A stretch of 64,000 nucleotides of DNA from assembly GCA_031275345.1 (NCBI GenBank), contig JAISOW010000006.1:39495-103494 (forward strand), in the 5' to 3' direction. Below the pieces are notes generated by a model. The model saw nothing but the letters and a program-made list of their open reading frames with translations. It ran no database searches and had not been told where the DNA came from. Shown here in pieces: positions 35,162-43,631 of this stretch. The position numbers were made by a program, and so were the translations under genes. The number at the start of each line of letters is the position of its first letter. Within the stretch, counting starts at the first letter, position 1. The stretch comes from Puniceicoccales bacterium (GTDB lineage Bacteria; Verrucomicrobiota; Verrucomicrobiia; Opitutales; JAIRLM01).

Positions 35162-36031
35162 CTACCTTCCCTCCCTCGGCGCCGCGATGTCCGGCAAAAG
35201 CTGGACCCATTCGAGCAGCATGGTGCACTGGGACGGCTGGGGATCGACCAGCAGCCAGCGGTTGAATTCATCGGCCCCCGGCGGCTTGATCGGCGTCGTG
35301 ACCTGAATATGCCGAGGAACGACCGGCAGCAGCCGATCTTCCAGAGCATTGAGAAAGCGGCGCAGGGTCGCCGTGCCGCACTGAAATTGCAGCCGATACA
35401 GGTGGGTTTCGCTCCCCAGCATGGCCCGCAGGGTTGCCAACTGTCGAGCATCAAAAAAGTCGTTTGGACTGGTTACAAATTCTTGCAACGAAACGGTTTC
35501 TCTCTCAATGAAATGGAAACGCAAATCTCCTTCCGAGGCGCCAAATAGGATGGGAAGCAGTGTGCCAATTTCCAGCAATTCACTCCGCCACAGGACGATG
35601 GCCTTGTCATCCATCCGTCCGTGCCGGATAGTGTCGAAAAATCCAAACCGTTCCCCTTCCATCAGCACAACGGCGCACTCGCCGGCGAGCGCCGCCAGAC
35701 GCTTGGATTCCTCCTTTAGCTCATAGTAGAACTCCGTCCTGCTGGGAATGCGTTCCGTCGCCTGGCTTTCCTCCCGCTGCCGAATCCCCAGCACTTTTCG
35801 CAGGTGCTGGCGACTTAGGACAAGCGCCTCTTCCCGCTTGGCCATGGTTGCTTCGGAACAGTTGCCGTAGCTTTGCTGAAAAAGCAGAGCTTCTTCGTAA
35901 AAACTTCGGCAAACGGAGCGCAGCTTGGAAACCTTGTTCCTGCCATTGGCGTAGGCAAGGCCCAGCATTGCGGTGACAAAAATGCCACCCGCAATAAGGA
36001 AAATGCGCAACCTTTGCTTCCCCTTCTTCAT
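35162..36031 (-). CDS. PilO-like pilus-assembly protein (Amuc_1100-like)
   Basis: The 289-residue protein has an N-terminal membrane helix (IFLIAGGIFVTAMLGLAYA), a coiled-coil region of about residues 40-110 and a C-terminal alpha/beta part with LHRLQFQ-type strands (THLYRLQFQCGTATLRRFL). That is the PilO architecture. It lies nine bases after the PilM/PilN gene. In Akkermansia the equivalent gene encodes the abundant pilus-associated protein Amuc_1100. Assignment rests on architecture and operon order more than on motifs. Confidence 0.7.
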   Translation of the reverse strand: MKKGKQRLRIFLIAGGIFVTAMLGLAYANGRNKVSKLRSVCRSFYEEALLFQQSYGNCSEATMAKREEALVLSRQHLRKVLGIRQREESQATERIPSRTEFYYELKEESKRLAALAGECAVVLMEGERFGFFDTIRHGRMDDKAIVLWRSELLEIGTLLPILFGASEGDLRFHFIERETVSLQEFVTSPNDFFDARQLATLRAMLGSETHLYRLQFQCGTATLRRFLNALEDRLLPVVPRHIQVTTPIKPPGADEFNRWLLVDPQPSQCTMLLEWVQLLPDIAAPREGR

Positions 36032-36040
36032 AGAGTTTTC

Positions 36041-37669
36041 CTATAGTGGCACATTGCGCAAAACCAGCACGCAGCGGAATGCCTGCAAAAAGCCTTCCCT
36101 TGGCAGGATGGCCACGTCTTCGATGGCCGCCACCCAGGCCAACTTTTGCAGGCCAGCCAGCAGCCGGGCGAGACGTTCCTTGGCCACATCATCCTCATTT
36201 TTTGATCCCAGCAATAGCCGTCCGGCGATGGCAATGCGACCAATCTGGAGCTGTGGCACCCTGGGCATTTCCGGAGAAAAGTCGTCCAGCCAGGCATCCT
36301 CCACCGAGGCAAGTGTCTTGCTGAGATCGGCAAATAGGCGTAGCCAATTTTCCTGCCGCCGCCGCACCTCCTCAATGCGGGAAAAATTTTGCACAAGTCG
36401 TTCCGTCCCGGCCATGGCCAGCGTGTTGCGCTTGGATAGAAGGCAGGCCTGTGCCCGAATTTTTACCAGTTCTAGACGCTGCCGTTCCAGCAGATTGTGC
36501 TCCGCATTGTGGTAGGCAATGCCAATGGTCAGCGCACCCCACAGCAGGGCAGTTGCGGCGACCACCAGGCCGTGCACCTGGGAAATGAACCGGCGGCGCT
36601 GGATAAAGTGCGGAAGAAATGGCGGTGGGGAGGATCCGTGAAAAATTCCGGCTTCCAGCAGCCGCATCCAGGAAAGTGCGCCGATCTGCCGTGCCCTGGC
36701 CCTGAGCGAACGGGAAAATTTGCAGTGCTCCTCCGGCAGGAAGCTGCGCACGGGAACGCGACATTTTCCTTCCAATAGCCGTTCCAGCGTAGAGCAATCC
36801 CCGCTGCCGTGGAATAGAATTTCCAAAAAATGTTTGCCCGCCAAATGGTGAATTTGGTGCATTTCCGTCCGTAAAATTTCCTGGCTCAGAGCGGAAAAAA
36901 ATTCTTGGCCACGTCGCTCTGCCGCATCCTGCCATTCTCCGCATGGCCGTCCCGCCAACCAATTTTTTAAGGCCGCCTGCCACGGCTCTCCGCCACCCTC
37001 CTCCAGGTCTGCAAAAAGTCGATCCCAGCCAAAATTTAAATAGCGCAAATAGGGCCGTTTGCCACCGGTGAGAATGAGCGTCGTGCTAGTGCCGTCGATG
37101 CAGAGATGCAGCAGGTTGGCATCCCGTTCCCGCGCCAGCCGCAGAGCTCTGGAAAAATCTGCCATCGGCGGCAATATGGCATTGTCCGGATAAAAGTCCG
37201 CCGCGGCGCACAGGTCAAAAATGGGAGCCAGCTGAGTCCGCTTTTCCGCAAAAATGTAGTAGCCGCCACCGCCAGCGCCGATGTAATCCCAGGCATAGTC
37301 ATCCCGCTTGATCGGCAATTCCAGTTCGATGGCATCGGCCAGCGTGGCCCGCTCCAAAAATGGCTCCACCGGCGGGATCGTGACCCACTTTACCAGGGGG
37401 AAATGGTGTGGCAGAATGAGCGTGCAGGGCCGGTTGCGAAAGGTATTGGGAAGTTCGGCCAGCGCCTTGGAAACCGTTGTCCACCAGTCATCGCCAGCCG
37501 CCAATTCGGCCGTATAAACCTCCTTGCCAAGGATCTGCCCCTCGTCGATGAAGATTCGCGCCGCAGCCAGCTGACCCGCCGTCAGGGACAGCATGCACCG
37601 TGCACCATGGCCAAGGGAATTGGGCTTTTTATCCCTGCTCCACAGCGATGACAACCGCATAGATCCCAT
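36041..37669 (-). CDS. PilM-PilN fusion, type IV pilus assembly
   Basis: Residues about 1-340 form an actin-like PilM domain, with LLHLCIDGTSTTLILTGGK as the phosphate/ATP-binding region. A transmembrane helix near residues 360-385 (GLVVAATALLWGALTIGIAY) and the following coiled coil and ferredoxin-like segment resemble PilN. In most bacteria these are separate genes; here one 542-residue chain combines them, fixing the cytoplasmic ring to the inner membrane. ATG 37669 is used, with 37660 (GGGA site) as the alternative; the frame extends upstream through tRNA-Tyr, which excludes longer starts. It is the first gene of the operon. Confidence 0.78.
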   Translation of the reverse strand: MGSMRLSSLWSRDKKPNSLGHGARCMLSLTAGQLAAARIFIDEGQILGKEVYTAELAAGDDWWTTVSKALAELPNTFRNRPCTLILPHHFPLVKWVTIPPVEPFLERATLADAIELELPIKRDDYAWDYIGAGGGGYYIFAEKRTQLAPIFDLCAAADFYPDNAILPPMADFSRALRLARERDANLLHLCIDGTSTTLILTGGKRPYLRYLNFGWDRLFADLEEGGGEPWQAALKNWLAGRPCGEWQDAAERRGQEFFSALSQEILRTEMHQIHHLAGKHFLEILFHGSGDCSTLERLLEGKCRVPVRSFLPEEHCKFSRSLRARARQIGALSWMRLLEAGIFHGSSPPPFLPHFIQRRRFISQVHGLVVAATALLWGALTIGIAYHNAEHNLLERQRLELVKIRAQACLLSKRNTLAMAGTERLVQNFSRIEEVRRRQENWLRLFADLSKTLASVEDAWLDDFSPEMPRVPQLQIGRIAIAGRLLLGSKNEDDVAKERLARLLAGLQKLAWVAAIEDVAILPREGFLQAFRCVLVLRNVPL

Positions 37670-37778
37670 TGTAGAAAAATTCTTTGCCGATGGAAGGGAA
37701 TTTTGCGGCCCAGGCCGTTGAAAAAATTTTTTAAAAAAAGCTTGGCCGAAAAAAAATGGCCGCAAGAGTGCGCGGCAC

Positions 37779-37862
37779 GGTGAGGTATCCAAGCGGCTAA
37801 AGGGTGCAGACTGTAAATCTGTCGGGTTTTTCCCTTCGGGGGTTCGAATCCCTCCCTCACCA
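37779..37862 (+). tRNA. tRNA-Tyr (anticodon GUA)
   Basis: The acceptor GGTGAGG pairs with CCTCACC, the anticodon loop is CT-GTA-AA in a GCAGA/TCTGT stem, and a long variable arm precedes GGTTCGAATCC. Discriminator A is followed by encoded CCA at 37863-37865. Confidence 0.95.
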
Positions 37863-38000
37863 CCAATGGCCGTCCGAGGCAGGCGGGTGATATTTTTTTG
37901 AATTTTGTCCGGACCAATTGGCAATCCGGCAACGGTGGCGGACCGGCGTGCGACGATGGTTGCCGTAGAAAATTTTTGGACCGTTTGGAAAAATTTGTGC

Positions 38001-38029
38001 TTGACTGGCCAATTTTCCGTTCATCCAAT
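38001..38029 (+). promoter_or_regulatory. Sigma70-like promoter of hsp20
   Basis: TTGACT (38001-38006), 17-base spacer, TCCAAT (38024-38029). The start codon is 62 bases after the -35 box, leaving a leader that carries AAGGAGG. This is the conventional architecture, in contrast with the 35-base class. Confidence 0.45.
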
Positions 38030-38062
38030 TTTTTTGCTTCAACCATTTGGAAGGAGGTAATT

Positions 38063-38515
38063 GTGAGAAGTCTTATTCCATGCAATCAAAACGAAAAGTG
38101 TTGGCCGGGCCATGGAGACGCCCTTGGCAGTCTAGAATATCTCATTGATCACTTCTTTGACGTTGGCCACTGGCCGCAGTGCGCCGCACAGCAGAGTACG
38201 TTCAAGGTTGATGTGCGCGAGGAAGAGGGGGAGTACATAGTCGAAGCAGAGCTACCCGGCATTAAGAAGGATGAAATCCATCTCTCCGTTGAAGAGCAGA
38301 CATTGACCATTGCAATAAATCGAAAAGAGGAGACGGATAGGGAGGGAAAGGGCTACATCCATCGGGAGCGGCGCAGTCGGTCCATGGCCCGTAGCCTGCG
38401 ACTTTCCGATGCCCAGTGGGACCAGATCAAGGCAAAGCTGGAGGAGGGTGTTTTGCAAATTACCGTAGCCAAGCGTGTTGCGACCAGTGGGGCAAAGAAT
38501 ATTCCCATCGAATAA
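38063..38515 (+). CDS. Small heat shock protein, Hsp20/alpha-crystallin family
   Basis: ATP-independent holdase chaperone. The alpha-crystallin domain runs from about residue 50 (KVDVREEEGEYIVEAELPGI) through LSVEEQTLTIAINRKEE to KLEEGVLQITVAKR and ends with a short tail containing IPIE, the I-x-I oligomerisation motif. The start is GTG 38063, five bases after AAGGAGG, the strongest ribosome-binding site in this part of the window; the open frame runs further upstream. The product has 150 residues. Confidence 0.93.
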   Translation: MRSLIPCNQNEKCWPGHGDALGSLEYLIDHFFDVGHWPQCAAQQSTFKVDVREEEGEYIVEAELPGIKKDEIHLSVEEQTLTIAINRKEETDREGKGYIHRERRSRSMARSLRLSDAQWDQIKAKLEEGVLQITVAKRVATSGAKNIPIE

Positions 38516-38604
38516 ATCTCGCCCGCCATCGGCGCGGCCAGTCGCAGGGGACGGTTTTCTGCGCCGGGGCGGAGGACGCCTGGGCGGGTTATTACAGGCG
38601 CCGG

Positions 38605-38883
38605 CTAACAGGGCGTCCCTGTACTCTGTGCGTTGATTGCGCGGGAAGCCCACCAACCGGCTACCGTCGTTGCTTGTGGTGCGATCGATGGTCTAGGGTG
38701 TATTAATTGAATGTTGTTTTCTTCGGTTTGCGGCGACGTTTTGCGAATCGCTCCTTTCCATTTCGCTGGATTGATCCTGTCCACGGCAAATACCACCGTC
38801 GCTACCGACATGACTGCCGTGACAACAATCGTGAAGAAGGCAGTGACTTGAATGGTTTGGCGGAGGGTTGTGGCAAATTCCAA
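38605..38883 (-). CDS. Possible small single-pass membrane protein
   Basis: A 92-codon minus-strand frame starts at TTG 38883, seven bases after a GGAG site. The N-terminal half has a convincing transmembrane helix (VTAFFTIVVTAVMSVATVVF) followed by a basic stretch. The C-terminal half is less protein-like and overlaps a plus-strand CxxC-rich frame. No homologue is recognised. This may be spurious. Confidence 0.3.
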   Translation of the reverse strand: MEFATTLRQTIQVTAFFTIVVTAVMSVATVVFAVDRINPAKWKGAIRKTSPQTEENNIQLIHPRPSIAPQATTVAGWWASRAINAQSTGTPC

Positions 38884-39011
38884 ACTGCTACTCCGACGGA
38901 CGTGGTATTATCGTAGGTTACTTCAGGCAGTTAAGCCTTTCGTGATGAGCGCGGCTTTCCATTGACGACACCCTCTGCCATACTTTGCAAAAAATTTTGC
39001 CAGCGAAGTGC

Positions 39012-40592
39012 CTATGGACGGCCATTTTTGGAACCATCGCCTCCCAGCTCGTTGACAATTGCTTCTTCGATGAATTGGCGCAGAACCAATTGGCCGGTCA
39101 TGGCGGCATTTTCCCGCTCCCAGCCTTGGATGTCCACGTCGTTGTCCTCCGGCGGCACCTTTCTTGCCACGTAAAAAAGTTTCAGGTCCGGTTTTATCAA
39201 AAAAAATTCCGACGTCTCACTGCGCCGCAGGTGGGAAAAGAATGGAATTTGTTGGGGAAGAATGTCTTCCGGCAATTCTGCCAGGGTAAATGTCCGCGCC
39301 TCCTCCACCGCCAGACCAATTGCCTGCGCCGCCGCTGAAAAACTTTCGCCGTCCGCCATTCGCTGTTCTAGCTGGCTGTGCAGTGACCGGGCGTGCTGGG
39401 CAAAGCGGCGAATCCGTTCCCTGCTGTACAGATCCCGCTCCACCAACCCACGAACCTCGTCAAATGGCCGTTCAGCCGGTGGAATGCGTCCCAGCAAAAT
39501 AAATATGTGCACGCCGGCATCGGTCAAAAAGGGATTGGAAAAAAAATGTTCTCCATCCAGTGCAGCCGCTTCCCGCAGCGCCTCGGCTGGGATCGCATCC
39601 AGCTGTGGTGGGTTGGCCGATGGAAATGGTTCCAATGCCCTGGCTTCTCCACCAAGTTCGGCCACGATGTCCATAATTTTTGGCGAATCTGCCGCCACGT
39701 CATGGGAATAGATGCGGTACAAAAACTCATTGCCCTTGGCGATGGCCGGATCGTTCCAGCGGCGAAAAGCTGCCACGACCGCATCGCGATTGTCGCGTAG
39801 ATAGGACGGATCGCCCGACGGGAATAGCTCGCCGTGGCTTTTGAAAAATTTTTCCAAATCTGCATCGTCGATTGGGCTCTCCGGCCATTCGCCGGCAGAA
39901 AAGAATACGTGGAGCAGCCGTAGCAATTCCGGGCTGCGGAAGCGGTCGGCGTTGGCCTCAAAATGTTCCCGAATCTGCTCTTCGTCCCATTGCAGCGGCG
40001 GATGAAAATCGTGGAAGGTGAGCTTGGCAGGAATCAGAGTCCAGCTAGTGTGCAGGTGGCGCCACTGGATGCGGGCCTCCTCTGGCAGGGTAAAATCTGC
40101 GGATGCCAGCACGTTTGCCGTCCAATTGCGGGCCCATTCCCGGCCTAGCAGGGCAACGGCCATGGCCTCTGACCGCGACGGATCGGCGTGCAACGAGTGA
40201 ACAAAGTTTCGGTAACGGCGGCGGGAAAATTCTCCTTCTTCCTGCAGCCCCGGCCGACTGCGCACGTAGTCCCGCAAAATTTCACGATCCGGCTGCGGCA
40301 CCTGGAGGCAGCGCACCACCCAATCCCATGCTTCCCTTGCCAAAATTGCCTCCTCCAGCGATGCCGTGGCAATGCCATCGACGTAGAGTCCCAAAACTGC
40401 TTCGCGGCGGAGTGCATCCAGATCCTCCTGGGAGCTAATATTTTTGCCAAAAATTTTCTTGCTCTTGCCACCGGACACAATGCCAGGGGATGCCCCGATT
40501 GTGAACACAAATGGCAGCACAACAACGGCCAAAAGCGCTGCGAAGAGCCAGCGGCGATGCCGATTGAGAAATCGCTGCAGTGCGGTAATCAC
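39012..40592 (-). CDS. SurA/PpiD-like periplasmic chaperone with N-terminal anchor
   Basis: The 526-residue protein has an N-terminal membrane anchor (LFAALLAVVVLPFVFTIG) after a short basic cytoplasmic tail, then a SurA_N-type helical chaperone region. A parvulin-related segment near residues 375-425 (FFSNPFLTDAGVHIFILLG, then ERPFDEVRGLVERDL) follows. It probably assists folding of exported proteins at the inner membrane, like PpiD. Isomerase activity is uncertain because the full parvulin active site is not evident. GTG 40592 follows a TAGGGA sequence, which could be a ribosome-binding site or a -10 box. Confidence 0.75.
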   Translation of the reverse strand: MITALQRFLNRHRRWLFAALLAVVVLPFVFTIGASPGIVSGGKSKKIFGKNISSQEDLDALRREAVLGLYVDGIATASLEEAILAREAWDWVVRCLQVPQPDREILRDYVRSRPGLQEEGEFSRRRYRNFVHSLHADPSRSEAMAVALLGREWARNWTANVLASADFTLPEEARIQWRHLHTSWTLIPAKLTFHDFHPPLQWDEEQIREHFEANADRFRSPELLRLLHVFFSAGEWPESPIDDADLEKFFKSHGELFPSGDPSYLRDNRDAVVAAFRRWNDPAIAKGNEFLYRIYSHDVAADSPKIMDIVAELGGEARALEPFPSANPPQLDAIPAEALREAAALDGEHFFSNPFLTDAGVHIFILLGRIPPAERPFDEVRGLVERDLYSRERIRRFAQHARSLHSQLEQRMADGESFSAAAQAIGLAVEEARTFTLAELPEDILPQQIPFFSHLRRSETSEFFLIKPDLKLFYVARKVPPEDNDVDIQGWERENAAMTGQLVLRQFIEEAIVNELGGDGSKNGRP

Positions 40593-40761
40593 GGAAAAAT
40601 CCCTAGATTTTTCCCCATCCTTGCACCAGAAAAAAATGCGGCAATGGGCCACATTGCTGGGCAAATTTGACAATTTTCAAAATAATTTGCAGCGCCAACT
40701 GGCAAAAATTTTGGCCCAAAAGTCTGCTTTACTTCCCCCATTCGTCCCCTAGGGTGCGGCC

Positions 40762-41127
40762 ATGCAGGTGACATTTAGTGCGGCAAGCCTGGCGGTTTTG
40801 GAAAGCCTGCCCCAGCTGCAGCGGGTGGCATTGATTGGCCTGCTGGGGGACCTGCGCCGGGAACAATTTTCCGATGCGGGTGGTCCATTTGGTACAATCC
40901 ACCGCCGCGGCAGGGCACTTTTTCGCGTGCGCATGGGCGACCTGCGCCTCTATTTTTCCTTTGCCGATGGAGGTGTCCACTGCGACCACATCTTGACCCG
41001 GCACACGTTCGAAGATTTTTGCTTCCGCTGCCGACTGCCAGCCGGTCAGGACGTTGCCGAAAATTCGCCGCTATTCTGGCAGTTGGTGGAAAATGAATCC
41101 GGCGATGGTGGACCAAGGGCCCAATAA
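40762..41127 (+). CDS. RelE/ParE-fold protein
   Basis: A 121-residue protein with the RelE/ParE layout: N-terminal helices (LAVLESLPQLQRVALIGLL), then a beta-sheet with GTIHRRGRALFRVRMGDLRLYF, where the FRVRxGDxRLYF pattern is typical of the superfamily. No antitoxin gene is next to it, and only three bases separate it from pssA, so a free-standing or domesticated member is more likely than an active toxin. TAGGGT lies seven bases before the ATG with TTTACT 16 bases upstream. Confidence 0.65.
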   Translation: MQVTFSAASLAVLESLPQLQRVALIGLLGDLRREQFSDAGGPFGTIHRRGRALFRVRMGDLRLYFSFADGGVHCDHILTRHTFEDFCFRCRLPAGQDVAENSPLFWQLVENESGDGGPRAQ

Positions 41128-41130
41128 ACC

Positions 41131-42009
41131 ATGGAATTGCAAAAATCCTATCGGGACACGGCCGATGCCTGCCGCGTCTATCTTCTCCCCAACCTGTTTA
41201 CGGCTGGAAATCTTTTTTTTGGCTTTCTCGCCATTCTGCGCTTCATCCAGGCAAAGTACGGTGCGCTGGTGGGCCACGGTTCCACCATAGACTACTACTC
41301 CCAGGGCATGTGGTGCATCGTGTTGGCCGCAATTTTGGACTTTTTCGATGGCAGACTGGCCCGTTCCAGTGGCCGCACCTCCCTGTTTGGTGCCGAGTTT
41401 GACTCACTTGCCGACCTGGTTTCATTTGGCGTAGCACCGGCTCTGCTCGTGTTTTTTCTCATCCTTTCTCCGTCACCCGGCAACTATCCGGAATATTTGG
41501 ATTCACTTTTCATAAAATTTGGCTGGCTGGTCGGCTTCATCTACCTGCTCTGCTGCGCCGGCAGATTGGCCCGCTTCAACGTGCTCACACTGCCCCTGCT
41601 ACCCCGCAGTGCAAAGCATGGCCGGACGCGGGATTCCATTGGGCTGCCAGTCACGGCTGCAGCTGGCGTAATCGTCGCCATGGCTACCATCCTGATCCAC
41701 GCCGACATGCCTCTCCTCTTTGCCGGGTTGCTGCTGCCATTCATGTTGCTGGTGTCGCTGTTCATGGTCAGTGCCATCCCATTTCCTGTCTTCAAATACA
41801 TCACCTGGGGGCTACGGACCGGTCTTTGGACGTTCATCTGCTGCGCCAGCCTCGTCGCTCTCGTCATTTTCTTTTCCACCTATTCCATTGCCATCGTGTT
41901 TCTTGGCTATCTTTTTGCCAGTCTTATTCGCTATGGCCGCATGCTCCGACGGAAGGAAAAAAATTTGGCAACGGTTGAGCCACCTCCGTCCGACGTGGGC
42001 CACGGCTAG
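41131..42009 (+). CDS. pssA: CDP-diacylglycerol--serine O-phosphatidyltransferase
   Basis: Integral-membrane enzyme making phosphatidylserine, the precursor of phosphatidylethanolamine. The CDP-alcohol phosphotransferase signature D-G-x2-A-R-x8-G-x3-D-x3-D is present in FFDGRLARSSGRTSLFGAEFDSLAD read in two parts around residue 73. About eight hydrophobic helices follow, and GRLARFN and GLPVTAA are the usual PssA blocks. The product has 292 residues. It is preceded after three bases by the RelE-fold gene. Confidence 0.94.
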   Translation: MELQKSYRDTADACRVYLLPNLFTAGNLFFGFLAILRFIQAKYGALVGHGSTIDYYSQGMWCIVLAAILDFFDGRLARSSGRTSLFGAEFDSLADLVSFGVAPALLVFFLILSPSPGNYPEYLDSLFIKFGWLVGFIYLLCCAGRLARFNVLTLPLLPRSAKHGRTRDSIGLPVTAAAGVIVAMATILIHADMPLLFAGLLLPFMLLVSLFMVSAIPFPVFKYITWGLRTGLWTFICCASLVALVIFFSTYSIAIVFLGYLFASLIRYGRMLRRKEKNLATVEPPPSDVGHG

Positions 42010-42390
42010 AAATTTTTGGCAAATGATGGCAAATCTCTATCCGGCCACCTGCTGGGGATGGGGCTCGTTTTTTTTGAATAAAACTGGCAACTGCAAACAA
42101 AGTAGATGGTCAAAAAAGGCATGAGCATAGCAATCGCAGCGCATGGCAATCGCGCCGCCACGCTTTTAATTTCGCAATGAATGGCATTCCATAAAATCGT
42201 TCTGTCAATCGTTTTATAAATCCTGGCCCCGGTGGATCACAACTGGCCCCCGGCAGGGTAAAACATCCGAAGCGAGTGCGCGGCAAAGCCGGCGCAGATG
42301 GGCGGCGAATGAAGAAGTTAGGACCAGCCTGCAAAACAGCCAATGGGTCAAAGGAGCGAACAAGGCGACCACTGCCGCCTTTTACGGCAG
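42010..42390. other. 381-base intergenic stretch, no confident gene
   Basis: It lies between two convergent genes. A minus-strand frame at 42110-42343 has no start signal or recognisable family. A hairpin CTGCCG-cctttta-CGGCAG at 42372-42390 directly abuts the stop of the orphan gene at 42391 but has no following T-run on that strand. No RNA gene was recognised. Confidence 0.4.
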
Positions 42391-43494
42391 CTAAGTCTTT
42401 AGGAAATTGAACCTAATCTTTCCCCAGTGCCTTGCGGAGGCTACTTCATTTAACTGCATGGGATCATCCGGATTCAAGCTTTTCAAGGCACGTTCTATTT
42501 CATTTACAAACTCCTCGACCTTGGTTTGGTCACGATTAAAGGTAACATTTGCCAAGAAATATGCAATAGCAAAAAGTACGTTCACATTCTTCATGCAAGC
42601 CATGAATAAATCATTGCTATGATTTGCGGATGTTAGGTCATTATGCCGTTCTTCTGTTAAATGGTCCAACTTTGCAAAGACGCCTTGAAAGGCTTCCATG
42701 TTACTGCGTACTTCAGAGATGAATTTTACTAGACAATCAAGCCCTTCCTGAGCTTCTTTTTCCTTTTGAGGCCGTAGCCCGACTGGAAATTTTGAAATCT
42801 TTAGCTTCATTGTTTCCGATAGAATCCATCTTCCCAAGGTTTCTTTTCGTTTGAACTGGTCGATGATGTCTCCGCAACGAATCTCCTTCTTGATTTCTGT
42901 AAAATTCACCGGCGGGTTAAGCACGCCCAGACCCATTAACGTGTTGTCAAGGCTTCCCGCAAAATCACGAATGTCTATCTCTACAGGATTTCCGCTAACA
43001 TATGCGCGCACGCATTTAAGGCAATACGCACACAAAAGCAACGCCTTCCAATTACTTCCGCAGGTTTTTAGCAGATCATCACTTTGCCCGTCCCGCACGG
43101 CCTTTAAATCTAAAAAAAATTTTTTGACTGCTCCTATCATAGGACTTGTACAGTTTTTATTAACGTACCCCATGAGCCAATCCTCATGCTTAATCACCTG
43201 CTTACAAAAGTCTCCTATGGAATTGAGATCGCGCTGAGCATCCTGTCTATGTTCCAATTGCCTGCTTTTAAACACCTCATCCCCTCCATCGCCGATTCGC
43301 CGTGCCCACAAATCTTCTCTATCCTCAAGCTTTTGAATGATCTTTGGCGATAGGGGCCATTGCTGTGAGATCGTTTGGTTAGTCTTCAGGGTGTCGGTTG
43401 GGGTGACACCCTGGCCAGAACCAGCCGGAATTTCAGGTTTTGGGCTGACCGACTGCGGACCGGGACAAACAAGTCTATTGACGGGAATACTCAC
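42391..43494 (-). CDS. Orphan protein with disordered N-terminus, candidate type III effector
   Basis: A 367-residue protein of no family known to me. The first 45 residues are rich in Pro, Ser, Thr and Gln and look disordered (RLVCPGPQSVSPKPEIPAG), typical of type III secretion signals. The rest is predominantly helical with many Lys and Glu. Near residues 310-325 there is a hydrophobic helix (NVNVLFAIAYFLANVTF). It is markedly lower in GC than its neighbours. The start is GTG 43494; TTGACT begins 38 bases upstream and there is no ribosome-binding site. The secretion role is inferred from composition and context. Confidence 0.65.
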   Translation of the reverse strand: MSIPVNRLVCPGPQSVSPKPEIPAGSGQGVTPTDTLKTNQTISQQWPLSPKIIQKLEDREDLWARRIGDGGDEVFKSRQLEHRQDAQRDLNSIGDFCKQVIKHEDWLMGYVNKNCTSPMIGAVKKFFLDLKAVRDGQSDDLLKTCGSNWKALLLCAYCLKCVRAYVSGNPVEIDIRDFAGSLDNTLMGLGVLNPPVNFTEIKKEIRCGDIIDQFKRKETLGRWILSETMKLKISKFPVGLRPQKEKEAQEGLDCLVKFISEVRSNMEAFQGVFAKLDHLTEERHNDLTSANHSNDLFMACMKNVNVLFAIAYFLANVTFNRDQTKVEEFVNEIERALKSLNPDDPMQLNEVASARHWGKIRFNFLKT

Positions 43495-43631
43495 AACTTA
43501 ACCATGAAGCCTTTTGGGAAAGATGCAGTCAAGAAATTTTTCCACTTTCCACCAATCGGCGTCGGATTGCTTCCATTTTTTTCCACAATCACCACCTCCA
43601 TTTATTTGGTAAGTTCTCTGGAGTCAAGATC

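Noticed and set aside
37670..37924. Longer N-terminus for the PilM-PilN protein
   Set aside because: The extension is antisense to tRNA-Tyr and has no domain similarity.
42110..42343. 77-codon minus-strand frame in the gap after pssA
   Set aside because: No start signal, no recognised family, and the sequence is Cys/Arg-rich without a fold-like pattern.
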